Source of the DNA: Candidatus Fredericiella danica | Lineage (GTDB): Bacteria > Chloroflexota > Anaerolineae > Caldilineales > Caldilineaceae | Assembly (NCBI GenBank): GCA_016713335.1 | Contig: JADJPH010000006.1 | Location: 81,778-145,777, forward strand | Direction: 5' to 3' | Length of the DNA stretch: 64,000 bases | Shown: one piece after another, positions 48,150 through 57,474 of the stretch | Layout of the letters: every line of letters starts with the position of its first letter | Position numbering within the stretch: position 1 is the stretch's first letter | Position numbers and translations under genes: made by a program | Notes under the pieces: model-generated | Seen by the model: only the letters and a program-made list of their open reading frames with translations | What the model was told of the DNA's origin: nothing | Databases searched by the model: none

Positions 48150-49177
48150 TTATGAGATGTCTGCGACTGATTCGCGTTCAATCAAGCGGGGTCGCAGCAC
48201 GGTGGTGACTTGTTCACTGCTGGGATACGCCAACCGGTTCTCCAGCATTTGGACCGCAATTCTCCCCATTGCGATCTTGTCCACGTGCATCGTCGTCAGG
48301 GCCGGTATGGCGTGGCGTGCAAGCTCGATATCGTCAAAACCAACGATCGACAACTCGGCTGGCGTCGTGCGCCCCATCGCCTGGGCCGCACGCATTGCGG
48401 CAATCGCCGCTTCATCGTTCATCGCGAAGAGCGCGGTGATGTGCGGATGCTTGGTTAAAAGCGAAGTCGTTGCCTCAGCCACATTGCCATACGCAGCATC
48501 GACGACGTAAGAGACGGTGACGCCGGCATCACGCAGCGCCTGCAAATACCCAGTGCGGCGCTGGCGCAGACTGGGATAGGCATCACTTCGTCCACCGATC
48601 ATCCCGATATGGTAGTGACCGTGCGCCAATAGATGCTTGACCGCCATATACGCGCCGCGCACGTTGTCCGACACCACCGCATCATACGGATCCGTATCCG
48701 CATACGCGTCGACCAGCACGACGGGCAAGATGCCGCGGCCCAAAATGTGCTCCAACGTCGCATCCACAAAGGCCCCGACGAGCAGTAGCCCATCGATCGT
48801 GTCCTCACTTAAGAGGCGTGGGATATCAGTCGGGAGGTTGTCGTCATCCACCGGCAATGTGGCATAGTACAGATTGACCTGCCGGCTGCGGCAAGCATCC
48901 TCGATGCCGGCTAGCACCTGGGAATAAATGGGTTAGCCTGCGGCAGTTGGCCGGGGTCGGACTTGATCAGCAAACCAAGGTTATGCAACACCTGGTCGGG
49001 TCGTTCACTGGGCATCCCTGTCACCCGCCGCGGCGTCTGATAGCCGAGCCGGGCGGCAACGGCCAAAACACGGCGCCGCGTTTCAACCGGGATGCCAGGC
49101 CGGTCGTTCAAGACCATGGACACGGTTGACGGCGAAACATCGCTCTCACGGGCAATATCGGCGAGCCGCACTTTCAT
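48150..49177 (-). CDS. LacI-family transcriptional regulator (frameshifted)
   Basis: N-terminal helix-turn-helix MKVRLADIARESDVSPSTVS with the hinge region GYQTPRR, then a periplasmic-binding-like sugar domain (YYATLPVDDDNLP, ISGLLLVG-type core DTIDGLLLVGAFVDA, HIGMIGGRSDAYPSLRQR, FAMNDEAAIAAMRAAQAMG, ELSIVGFDDIELARHAIPAL). Split near 48930: one T is missing in a TTT run (ANPF-YSQVLAGIEDAC restores it). Start ATG at 49177. Likely represses the GH130-mutarotase-GH127 genes behind it, and itself, through the palindrome at 49231-49249. Confidence 0.85.
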
Positions 49178-49230
49178 CGGGAAGCCCCAAGACAGGAATT
49201 TGTAAGGCACTTCAGCCAACAAACTCGAAC

Positions 49231-49267
49231 TTTAGTAAATTTTACTAAAACCCACCATACTTGTCAA
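49231..49267 (-). promoter_or_regulatory. Promoter with overlapping 19-bp palindromic operator for the LacI sugar unit
   Basis: Minus-strand TTGACA (49262-49267), 17-base spacer, TAAAAT (49239-49244). A perfect palindrome TTTAGTAAA-T-TTTACTAAA (49231-49249) covers the -10, as expected for a LacI-family autorepressor. It lies 54 bases upstream of the regulator start. Confidence 0.85.
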
Positions 49268-49350
49268 GTAGGTGCAGGAGACGCCTGTGGTAGAATGCAG
49301 GTATGCTCCCCCCCTTTGCTTTTCCCTACTATCGTGACTTGGAGGAAACC

Positions 49351-50013
49351 ATGCCAACGCCTGCACAGACCCTGCTTATCGATAAGTTGCAGCGCTTGCC
49401 AACTCAGCTCGAACATCTCACCGCGGCAATGACAGACGCAGAGTTGACAGGCCATTTCATGATCGGCGAGTGGTCGGTGGCGCAAAACGTCCATCACCTC
49501 GCCGACTCGCACATGAACAGCTACATCCGCTGCAAACTCATCGCCACCGAACAACAGCCAACGCTCAAACCATACGACCAGGATGCGTGGGCCGCCCTCC
49601 CCGATGCCGGCAACCAAGACGTCGCCACTTCGCTTGCCATCCTCCGCGGGCTGCACGCAAGGTGGGTGAGCTTCTTCACCGAACTCGACGAAACCGGTTC
49701 GCTGCGTACGGGTTACCATCCTGAAGCGGGCGTTGTCACGCTCGACGATCAATTGCAGTTGTATGCACACCACGGCGCAGCGCACATCGACCAGATCCGG
49801 CGCACCATTGCGGCGCTACCCAAAGACGCCTACCACCAAGACGGAACTGCTCGTCCGGATCGACCGCGAATGGGAACGCCTGAACCGGCTTGTACTGTAC
49901 TACACCCCCACCCAGTGGGAGGCACCCATTGCGAGCGGCTGGTCACCCAAACAGCATATTGGTCACATTTCAGCTTGGGAACAGTGGCTGGTGGGGCACC
50001 ACCTGCGCGGTGA
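49351..50013 (+). CDS. DinB/YfiT-like four-helix-bundle protein
   Basis: ATG at 49351 behind GGAGGAAACC. Residues 1-158 are a complete YfiT/DinB bundle: GHFMIGEWSVAQNVHHLADS near 35 (metal His), RTGYHPEAGVVTLDDQLQLY, then YAHHGAAHIDQIRRTIAALP (two His). These proteins are metal-dependent thiol transferases or of unknown activity. After 49825 the frame runs out of the domain into sequence belonging to the next bundle in another frame and stops at 50013, so the stop of the first gene was lost or a frameshift separates a two-bundle fusion. Confidence 0.75.
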   Translation: MPTPAQTLLIDKLQRLPTQLEHLTAAMTDAELTGHFMIGEWSVAQNVHHLADSHMNSYIRCKLIATEQQPTLKPYDQDAWAALPDAGNQDVATSLAILRGLHARWVSFFTELDETGSLRTGYHPEAGVVTLDDQLQLYAHHGAAHIDQIRRTIAALPKDAYHQDGTARPDRPRMGTPEPACTVLHPHPVGGTHCERLVTQTAYWSHFSLGTVAGGAPPAR

Positions 50014-50308
50014 ACCGGGTCACCTGGCGTTGGGACTCGCCGATGACCCCGCATTTTCTGCCCATGATTTGGATCGCATCAACGAGTTGATTGCAGATCA
50101 CGCGAGCACTCAACCAATCGAGACTGTGCTTGAGGAATCCCGCGCGACACACCAGACCACCCGGGATATCATCGCCGCCATGTCATGGGATGAAATCATG
50201 AATTTACTATACGAAGACGGCCCAATGGGCCGGCCACGCCTTGACTGGATCCTGGGCAATACAGCCGAACATTACCTGGAACATTGGCAGTGGCTCCCGG
50301 TCGTTTAG
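49826..50308 (+). CDS. ClbS/DfsB-type four-helix-bundle protein
   Basis: About 160 residues in the frame TTKTELLVRIDREWERLNRL, PIASGWSPKQHIGHISAWEQ, LEESRATHQTTRDIIAAMS, ILGNTAEHYLEHWQWLP; His and Trp positions fit the ClbS/DUF1706 branch of the DinB superfamily. The proper start is unclear: the position where family members begin reads ACG-CCT instead of ATG-CCT at 49826, in direct continuation of the first bundle. Either two genes with a damaged junction or one tandem protein. Confidence 0.7.
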   Translation, partial: TPTTKTELLVRIDREWERLNRLVLYYTPTQWEAPIASGWSPKQHIGHISAWEQWLVGHHLRGEPGHLALGLADDPAFSAHDLDRINELIADHASTQPIETVLEESRATHQTTRDIIAAMSWDEIMNLLYEDGPMGRPRLDWILGNTAEHYLEHWQWLPVV

Positions 50309-50466
50309 GCCCAACGGTGGCGCCGGCTCACGTTTGCTATACGAACCTAAAAGCCCCTATTGACAATAATTGTGGATTTCGCTATTGTTCATGCTGGAGT
50401 GTTTGCAAAGGCAATCGTTCAGACTTCTTCGTTCAACAGCGCAGGTGGAACTCTTCCGGAGGAATT

Positions 50467-51105
50467 ATGAAGTACGTCTATGAGTTTATTGGCACCTTTT
50501 TCCTTGTGCTGACGGTCGGGATGGTGATCGTCGGCCCAGATGCCGCGCCGCCAGGCTTTGCCCCGCTCGCCATCGGCACGGTCTTCGCCGTCATGATCTT
50601 CGACAGAGGCTACTATTCCGGTGGTCACCTCAACCCGGCCGTCTCGCTGGCCGTCGCCGTCCGCGGCAAAATCCCCTATAGCACGATGGTCATCTACTGG
50701 GTGGCGCAGATCGTTGCGGGCGCCGTCGCTGCGTACCTCGTGCTTTGGCTGAAGGGCGCAAATGCTGAGATTCCGACCGTTGACCTGAATGCAGTCATGA
50801 TGCAGGCGCTTGTGGCAGAATTCCTGTTTACCTTCGCCCTGTGCTTCATGGTGCTCAACGTCGCCACTGCCAAGGGGACCGCCAACAACTCCTTCTACGG
50901 TTGGGCAATCGGCTTCACCGTGCTCGCCGGCGCCTATGCCGTCGGTACCATTTCTGGTGGCGCCTTCAACCCAGCCGTTGCCGTTGGCCTGACGGTGATG
51001 AACATCAGCTCCTGGGTCAACATCTGGATCTATCTGGTTGCCCAGTTGCTGGCAGCCGTCGTCGCCGCCTTCGTCTTCAAGGCCGCCAATCCGGAAGACA
51101 AATAA
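50467..51105 (+). CDS. Aquaporin (MIP family)
   Basis: 212 residues with six helices; both pore loops carry the NPA motif, in SGGHLNPAVSLAVAVRGK and SGGAFNPAVAVGLTVMN. ATG at 50467 behind GGAGGAATT. The short length and compact loops fit a water-type channel rather than a glycerol facilitator, which usually has a longer second loop; the selectivity-filter residues cannot be assigned with certainty. Followed by an AT-rich inverted repeat, then a convergent gene. Confidence 0.9.
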   Translation: MKYVYEFIGTFFLVLTVGMVIVGPDAAPPGFAPLAIGTVFAVMIFDRGYYSGGHLNPAVSLAVAVRGKIPYSTMVIYWVAQIVAGAVAAYLVLWLKGANAEIPTVDLNAVMMQALVAEFLFTFALCFMVLNVATAKGTANNSFYGWAIGFTVLAGAYAVGTISGGAFNPAVAVGLTVMNISSWVNIWIYLVAQLLAAVVAAFVFKAANPEDK

Positions 51106-51138
51106 GCCAGGGCACGAGGCACCACGCCTATTGACAAA

Positions 51139-51222
51139 AATCATCAACCGTTAATCATCAATTCATAGTGATAGAAACACCTATATTCTTCATTAAAAAT
51201 TGACGATTAATGGTTGATGATT
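51139..51222. repeat. AT-rich inverted repeat, possible bidirectional terminator
   Basis: Arms AATCATCAACCGTTAATCAT... (51139-51163) and its near complement (51198-51222), 25 bases with 2 mismatches, 34-base loop. It lies 33 bases after the aquaporin stop, before the convergent CoA-transferase stop. Related in wording to 41293-41388. Confidence 0.7.
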
Positions 51223-51256
51223 CGCTATTTATTCCCGTTGACCTGACTGATTCCTG

Positions 51257-53257
51257 CTAGTGCACACGCTCCCTGATCCCCAACGCCAATTCCGCCTCTT
51301 CCCGCGTCGCATAGATATCCGGCGCGACGCCCCGCTTTGACAGCGCATCCCCCAGTTTCAGCCGCAAAAACGCATTGGTCGTATACCGTGTGATCCGGCT
51401 GTACCAGCGCTCCGCCAATTCCTCCAGCAGCGCCGAGTATTCATCGGTCAGATCTGAGTTGATGGCAAAATTGTCATAGTTGACCACCGCATTCACCTTG
51501 CGCCCAATCGGACCCACCACGCGCGAAACGGTCTCACGGATGCTCCGAATATCATCCACCGTCCGGATGGTGAGACCTTCAAAGTCCACAAAAACCGTGT
51601 CACGCTCTTTGTCGTAGCTGTACCGTGCATCGAGCGGCGTGCGGAACAGCCCCTCTCTGATCCCGACCAGTTCAGGCCAGAAGATGCGCCAGTCCATCCT
51701 GCGCACGCGGTGCATCACCGGGCGAAAAGCCATATGCGCCAGTACATCGCGCTCCAGGTCCATGCCAGGCGCCAACTCCACCAATTCCATGCCGGCCTCA
51801 GTCAACTGAAACACCGCACGCTCCGTAACGTAGAGGACGGGCTGGCGCCGGCGCACTGCATACTCGCCACTGAATGTGATCTGTTCAACAGCCTGGATGA
51901 ACTTATCGGTCGCCCCCTCCTGTAGGATCGCCAACTGCCCATTCTCAACCGCGACGGCGAGACCGCCCGTTGTAAAGGTTCCGATAAAGACGACGGCTTT
52001 GGCGTTCTGGCTGATGTCAATGAACCCACCTGCCCCCACCAGCTTTGCACCATACCGGCTCACATTCACGTTGCCGCGGGCGTCAACTTGCGCCATACCC
52101 AAAACCGCGATGTCCAGCCCGCCCCCGTCATAGAAGTCAAACTGCGCCGGGTGGTCAATGATCGCAGCCGTGTTCGTCCCCGCACCAAAGTTAAGCCCAC
52201 CCGCCGGAATGCCGCCGATCACCCCCGGCTCCGTGGTGAGGGTCATATACTCAAAGATCTTTTCCTCTGCAGCAATGCTGGCCACCCCCTCGGGCATGCC
52301 GATGCCAAGGTTCACCACGCTATTGGCTTTCAGCTCGAATGCCGCACGTCGCGCCATGATCTTACGCTCGTCAAGCGGCAGGACCGGCAAGCCCGGTAGC
52401 GGAGTGCGCAGTTCGCCCGCCAACGCCGGATCGTACGCCACTGCAAAAGTCTGCGGGTGATTTTCAGGACGGGCGACCACGACACAGTCGACAAGAATGC
52501 CAGGTACTTTCACCTGTTTGGGCGCCAGCGTGCCCCGTTCAGCCAGCCGTTCCACCTGGACGATGACCAGTCCTCCCGAATTACGCGCCGCCATCGCCAG
52601 CGCCTGCGTTTCGAGCGTGAGCGCCTCGTGTTCCATCGTGATGTTGCCGTCCAAATCGGCAGTCGTGCCGCGCAGAATGGCCACATCGATCGGGAAAGTC
52701 CGGTAGGCGAGATACTCCTGACCGTCAAACGCAATCAGCTCGACCAGGTCGTCGTGCGTGATGGCGTTCAACTTACCTCCGCCCAGGCGCGGATCGGCAA
52801 AGGTCCCCAATCCGACACTGGTGATGGTCCGTGGCCGATGCGCGGCAATGTCGCGGAAGAGGTGGGTCATTACCCCCGCCGGCAGATTGTACGCCTCGAT
52901 CTCATCATTGAGGGCAAGCTGCTGTAGTTTCGGGGCCAGCCCCCAGTGTCCACCAATGACCCTGCGCACCAAACCAGGATGGGCCAGATGGTTGAGACCG
53001 CGCTCCTTGCCATCTCCCTGACCTGCCGCATACACCAGGGTAAGTCCGGTGGGATGTCCCACCGTCAGAAAACGTTGCTCGAGGGCAATGGCCACTTCTT
53101 CGGCAAAGCCGATGCCCACAAAGCCACCGGTTGCAACCGTATCGTTGTCGCGGATGATGCGCACGGCATCCTCAACTGAAACAACCTTGTCGCGCCGCGC
53201 ATGCGCCGAAGAAAGGGTGGCAATGGAACTCTGGAATGGGTGATTGGTCTCCGCCAT
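51257..53257 (-). CDS. Acyl-CoA:acetate/3-ketoacid CoA-transferase with C-terminal extension
   Basis: 666 residues from ATG at 53257 (MAETNHPFQSSIATLSSAHA) behind GGAGG. Both CoA-transferase halves are fused: alpha (VVSVEDAVRIIRDNDTVATG, GGHWGLAPKLQQLALNDE, GLGTFADPRLGGGKLNAI) and beta (NLGIGMPEGVASIAAEEK), with the catalytic Glu in LTTEPGVIGGIPAGGLNFGA. The last 130 residues (GIREGLFRTPLDARYSYDKE, then VNYDNFAINSDLTDEY) extend past the ~520-residue YdiF/propionate CoA-transferase core. It transfers CoA between short-chain acids. Intact stand-alone gene. Confidence 0.85.
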   Translation of the reverse strand: MAETNHPFQSSIATLSSAHARRDKVVSVEDAVRIIRDNDTVATGGFVGIGFAEEVAIALEQRFLTVGHPTGLTLVYAAGQGDGKERGLNHLAHPGLVRRVIGGHWGLAPKLQQLALNDEIEAYNLPAGVMTHLFRDIAAHRPRTITSVGLGTFADPRLGGGKLNAITHDDLVELIAFDGQEYLAYRTFPIDVAILRGTTADLDGNITMEHEALTLETQALAMAARNSGGLVIVQVERLAERGTLAPKQVKVPGILVDCVVVARPENHPQTFAVAYDPALAGELRTPLPGLPVLPLDERKIMARRAAFELKANSVVNLGIGMPEGVASIAAEEKIFEYMTLTTEPGVIGGIPAGGLNFGAGTNTAAIIDHPAQFDFYDGGGLDIAVLGMAQVDARGNVNVSRYGAKLVGAGGFIDISQNAKAVVFIGTFTTGGLAVAVENGQLAILQEGATDKFIQAVEQITFSGEYAVRRRQPVLYVTERAVFQLTEAGMELVELAPGMDLERDVLAHMAFRPVMHRVRRMDWRIFWPELVGIREGLFRTPLDARYSYDKERDTVFVDFEGLTIRTVDDIRSIRETVSRVVGPIGRKVNAVVNYDNFAINSDLTDEYSALLEELAERWYSRITRYTTNAFLRLKLGDALSKRGVAPDIYATREEAELALGIRERVH

Positions 53258-53465
53258 CTTGTCGCCTCCTGAGGATACAGATACCACTATACGGCAGCAA
53301 TGCCCCATCCAACAGTGACGCATTCAGGCACTTCCGGGGTATAATGTCACCTTTAGCAACAGGATGCGATCTACCAGACGGCAACCTGGAAGCAAACTAG
53401 GATTGTCTGGTGCGTTTCTGATTGAGCAACGCCGGATTTTTTGTCGGAAAGATGGATTCCATGCC

Positions 53466-53924
53466 ATGGATACGAATACGTTAGTGCAAGAAAAGATCGA
53501 GCGGACCCCTGCGCCGCTGCAGGCGATCATCGAGGAGTTCAGAGCCGCACCACCGCGAGAACGGCTCGAGTACCTGCTCGAATTTGCGTTGAGCCTGCCA
53601 TCGCTGCCAACTCGTTTCGAAGACGAGCGCGACAAGATGGAGCAGGTGCACGAGTGCCAGACGCCGGTCTTCCTCGTCACCGAAATCAAAGACAATCAGG
53701 TGCACTTCTACCTGGATATTCCGCTCGAGTCACCGACCGTGCGTGGGTACGGCGCGATCCTGGTTGAAGGTTACGACGGCGCCACCCCGGAGCAGGTCCT
53801 GACGGCGCCAGATGACATCTACGCGCTGCTGGGGCTGCCTGAAGTGATCACACCACAACGGGTGCGCGGTCTCCATGCGCTGATGCTGTATATGAAACGT
53901 CAAGTCGCCAGGCACACAGGGTAG
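53466..53924 (+). CDS. sufE: SufE-family sulfur acceptor protein
   Basis: 152 residues. Fits SufE: LQAIIEEFRAAPPRERLEYL, then RDKMEQVHECQTPVFLVTEI, where the Cys stands at the sulfur-accepting position (VxGCQSxVWL in E. coli), VRGYGAILVEGYDGATPEQV and LHALMLYMKRQV. SufE takes sulfane sulfur from the SufS desulfurase for Fe-S assembly. The Cys context is less standard (ECQTPVFL), so it may be an SufE paralogue. No suf genes adjoin it. Start ATG at 53466; the upstream in-frame extension is not credible. Confidence 0.8.
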   Translation: MDTNTLVQEKIERTPAPLQAIIEEFRAAPPRERLEYLLEFALSLPSLPTRFEDERDKMEQVHECQTPVFLVTEIKDNQVHFYLDIPLESPTVRGYGAILVEGYDGATPEQVLTAPDDIYALLGLPEVITPQRVRGLHALMLYMKRQVARHTG

Positions 53925-53975
53925 GATGTTCTGCCGGCCCATAAACGATGCAGAAAGCGAAAAGATTAGGATCTT

Positions 53976-55076
53976 ATGACAGTCATTACCATTGGACTAC
54001 TCATTGCCGGTCTTGTCCTGCTCGTAGTGGGTGCGGAAGCGCTGGTGCGCGGCGCAAGTCGCCTTGCCGCGGCGCTCGGCATTGCGCCGCTCGTTATTGG
54101 GCTTACAATTGTGGCCTTTGGCACCAGCTCGCCAGAACTCGCGGTCAGCATCTCATCGACGGTCGGGGGATCGCCGGACATCGCCGTGGGCAACGTGGTG
54201 GGCAGCAACATCTTCAATATACTCTTTATCCTGGGTCTGTCCGCCCTGATCACGCCGCTGATCGTCGCACAACAGTTGGTGCGCCTTGACGTGCCCATCA
54301 TGATTGGCGTCAGCGTCCTTGTCTTGCTGGCGGGGCTGAACGGCGCCATCGAGCGTTGGGAAGGTGCGCTGCTCTTTACCGGCATCCTTGCCTACACAGG
54401 TTTCCTGATCTGGCAAAGTCGCCGCGAAACCAAGGCGATCAAAGACGAATACGCCCAGGAGTACGCGGCAAAAGATGCGCGCTCCCCCCGCACGCTGGTC
54501 ATCAACTCGCTGCTAGCCGTGGCCGGGCTTGCGCTACTCGTGCTTGGTTCACGCTGGTTTGTCGATGGGGCAACTCAGATAGCGCGCGCGTTTGGGGTCA
54601 GCGAACTCATCATCGGCCTGACGTTGGTTGCTGCCGGCACCTCGCTACCTGAGGTAGCGACCTCGGTCATCGCCGCATTGCGTGGGGAGCGCGACATTGC
54701 GGTCGGCAATGTGGTGGGGAGCAACCTCTTCAATCTGCTGGCGGTGCTGGGCCTCACAGCCGTAGTGGCACCCGACGGCGGGCTCCGGGTTTCGCCCGGC
54801 ATGCTCGACATCGACATTCCTTTTATGATTGCCGTCGCGGTCGCCTGTCTACCGATCTTCTTTACGGGCCATGTAATTGCCCGCTGGGAAGCTGCCATCT
54901 TCCTTGCCTACTACGTGGCCTACACCGTTTTCCTCTTCTTGACCGCCACCAACCATGACAGCCTCGCGCTGTTCCAAACCTTCATGCTCTGGTTCGTCGC
55001 ACCGCTGACCCTGGTCACTCTGGTTCTCGCCGTGGTGCGAGAGTTAAGAAGCAGAACACCCCAGACGACGTCTTGA
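53976..55076 (+). CDS. Calcium/sodium antiporter (CaCA family, YrbG-like)
   Basis: 366 residues, about 10 helices in two inverted halves. The alpha-repeat signatures that form the ion sites are present twice: GLTIVAFGTSSPELAVSIS with GNVVGSNIFNILFI, and GLTLVAAGTSLPEVATSVIA with GNVVGSNLFNLLAV. It exchanges Ca2+ (or K+/Na+) for Na+ or H+. Intact. It follows sufE by 51 bases and is probably transcribed with it. Confidence 0.9.
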   Translation: MTVITIGLLIAGLVLLVVGAEALVRGASRLAAALGIAPLVIGLTIVAFGTSSPELAVSISSTVGGSPDIAVGNVVGSNIFNILFILGLSALITPLIVAQQLVRLDVPIMIGVSVLVLLAGLNGAIERWEGALLFTGILAYTGFLIWQSRRETKAIKDEYAQEYAAKDARSPRTLVINSLLAVAGLALLVLGSRWFVDGATQIARAFGVSELIIGLTLVAAGTSLPEVATSVIAALRGERDIAVGNVVGSNLFNLLAVLGLTAVVAPDGGLRVSPGMLDIDIPFMIAVAVACLPIFFTGHVIARWEAAIFLAYYVAYTVFLFLTATNHDSLALFQTFMLWFVAPLTLVTLVLAVVRELRSRTPQTTS

Positions 55077-55129
55077 CTCGTTACGCAGTGCGTCGTCTCG
55101 CTGGTAGCGACACATGAGCGCAGGCCACG

Positions 55130-55926
55130 CTAGATCATGGCCTGCGCTTGTGCGATCCAACTGGCATAATCGGGTTTGGCGCCGGATCTTGGGCTACAGA
55201 TCTGCGCTAGTTGCGCCGGTGTCATCGCCGCCAGCGCCCGGTAGGTGCGCACGCCAGCCTCATAAAGACGCTGTTCATACACCTTACCAATTCCTTTGAT
55301 GGGCTCAAAGTCGTCGGGCGTCTCACCTGCCCAGATCACCCCCACACTATCCGTCGCGTCGGCTAGCCGGCGCGCATCAAGCCTGACCGCCGGCAAATCG
55401 ACCGCGGCCTGATCGGCGTCACCGAGTTCCAGCACATCGACAAATTCAGCGTCAGAGAGATGCGCCAGTTCCCAATAGCTGCCAATCCCCGCCCGGTAGA
55501 GACGCTGCTCGTAGACCGTGCCAATCCCCGCCACACTGGCCAGGTCTTGCGGGGCGGGCGACAACAGGGGTGTTCGGGAGGCGCCGATGGCAGCATCCGC
55601 CGCCGCCGCCTTGAATGGCGGCATATGGGCGATCGTGCGTCCGAGGCTCAGCAGTTCCGGCGCTTTCGTTTGCCAATTGCTCGCACCTTCCAAAGCAATG
55701 CGGAGTTGCTCCACCTCGCGGCTCCGCTCCTGTAGTTCGGCCTGAGTTCGTTGCAGTTTGCGTTTCAGTTTGACCACTTCGTCCGCTATGCTCGAAGGCG
55801 TTGGCGCGACGATAGGCGCACTGCGTGTCCCTTCACTATCGCCGCGGGCTGCCTCCGCAGAAAGTAGAAGGCGGTCGATGCTGCACCGATCACTGCACCA
55901 CTGAGAAAGGCAAGTCCAACGCCCAT
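55130..55926 (-). CDS. Membrane-anchored coiled-coil protein with two helix-hairpin-helix domains (frameshifted)
   Basis: About 265 residues when joined. ATG at 55926, N-terminal helix MGVGLAFLSGAVIGAASTAF (likely membrane anchor), coiled coil VVKLKRKLQRTQAELQERSR, then two DUF4332/HhH domains of almost equal wording: LASVAGIGTVYEQRLYRAG and FEPIKGIGKVYEQRLYEAG. HhH motifs bind DNA backbone without sequence specificity or act as protein-binding folds. The frame breaks near 55850 (GCGGCGATAG); APIVAPTPSSIADEVVKLKR is the correct continuation. Role unknown. 21 bases after it begins the sugar-cluster kinase gene stop. Confidence 0.7.
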
Positions 55927-55947
55927 AGAGGTGTCCTTTCGTTTTGA

Positions 55948-57409
55948 TTAGCCTGCCAACTGCAAGAAGCGCCCATAGGCGTCATCCCACGCCTGCTGAT
56001 CGCGCGGTTCAAAGACTTCCTGCGCAACCGACGCAGCAATGGCAGCACGCCCCTCTTCCAAACTTGAAAGATGACCTGTCGCAATCGCCTGCACCATCAT
56101 CAGCCCCAATGCGGCAGCCTCCGCCGGGCCACTGACCACGGTGCGCTGCGTCGAATCGGCCACAAACTGATTCAACAGACGATTCTGGCTACCCCCCCCC
56201 ATGATGCGGATGGTCTTGATCCGCGGGCCGGGAACACCATCGGCACTCGTCAGCACCTCTTCCAACGCCTCGACCACCCCCCGATAACGGAGGGCAAGAC
56301 TCTCCAGGCAACACCGCACGACCTCGCCCACCGTGTCAGGCTCAGGTTGCCCGGTCTTGCGGCAGTAGTTCCGGATGGTCTCAGGCATGGCCGATGGCGC
56401 CAGGAAGTCGTGCGCATCCGGGTTCACCAGGCTGCGGAAAGGTGGTGCACTCTCCGCCTGTTGGAGCATGGCCGGCCAGGTGATCTCCATGCCTTCGCGC
56501 TCCCAGTAGCGCCTTGACTCTTGCAGCAGCCAGAGTCCGGTGGCGTTCTTCAGCATGCGAATGGTGCCACCCACGCCACCTTCATTGGTGAAGTTATGGT
56601 CCAGCGCAGTCTGCGTGATGATCGGCTTGCGTGTCTCGACGCCGATCAGGCTCCAGGTGCCGCTGCTGATATACATACTGTGGGCATCCAGCCCAGGCAC
56701 ACCGGCCACTGCGCTGGCCGTATCATGGCTGGCGCCGGCAATCACCGGCAATTCGCCACGGATGCCGACCTCTTGCAAGATCGGCGGGAGCAACGGACCG
56801 ACAATCGTGCCCGGCTGCACGATTTGTGGCAGAATCTCGGTGGGAATGTCCAGTTTCTTCAGTAACTCAACCGCCCACTGGCCGTCCGCAGCACGGAGCA
56901 TCTGCGTCGTTGAGGCAATCGTATACTCGGCAATCCGCTCACCCGTCATCCAGTAGTGAAATAGATCCGGGGTGCCAGCGCATGCTGTACAGTTGGAACA
57001 GGGTGTTCAGTTGCATGATCTGCAACCCCGTAATCCGGGCAATTTCGGCGCGCGGGACCACGGCGAAAGCTTGCTCCAAAACCCCATTGGTGCGTGGATC
57101 GCGGTAGTGCGCCGGATTGCCGAGTAGGCGACCGCGCTCATCCAGCAGCGCATAATCACACCCCCAGGTGTCGATCGCAATGCCTGACGGGCTTTCGGCA
57201 TGCTGCGCGGCGTAACGCATCAAACCGTTCTTGATCTCGGTCCAGAGCCCCAGCGCGTCCGTATACATGTTGCCAAGGATCGTGACTGGGCCATTCGGAA
57301 AGCGATGAATCTCTTGAAGCTTGAAACCGGCGCCATCCCACTGCCCCAACAACAGCCTCCCGTTGGATGCGCCCAGGTCCACCGCAAGAAACTTCACGGT
57401 CGCCGCCAT
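55948..57409 (-). CDS. Rhamnulokinase-like FGGY kinase (frameshifted)
   Basis: About 490 residues joined from ATG at 57409 (MAATVKFLAVDLGASNGRLL). FGGY markers: DLGASNGRLLLGQWDG, AIDTWGCDYALLDERGRLLG, RDPRTNG, SMYISSGTWSLIGVETRKPI, then TIRIMGGGSQNRLLNQFVAD. RhaB-type N-terminus and the WSLIG block are specific for the rhamnulokinase branch. The first frame ends at 56939; the second has LFHYWMTGERIAEYTIASTT. The break is near 56983: one C or similar is missing. It presumably phosphorylates the ketose made by the dehydrogenases upstream. Confidence 0.8.
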
Positions 57410-57474
57410 GGTTGCCAACCTTTCTCGTACTTTCTTCTGGAATGACTACACTCAATTAAGTGCTCGCCGCTAGA

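Noticed and set aside
50419..51147. 242-codon minus-strand frame over the aquaporin gene
   Set aside because: Antisense shadow; the plus-strand frame has both NPA motifs and a strong ribosome site.
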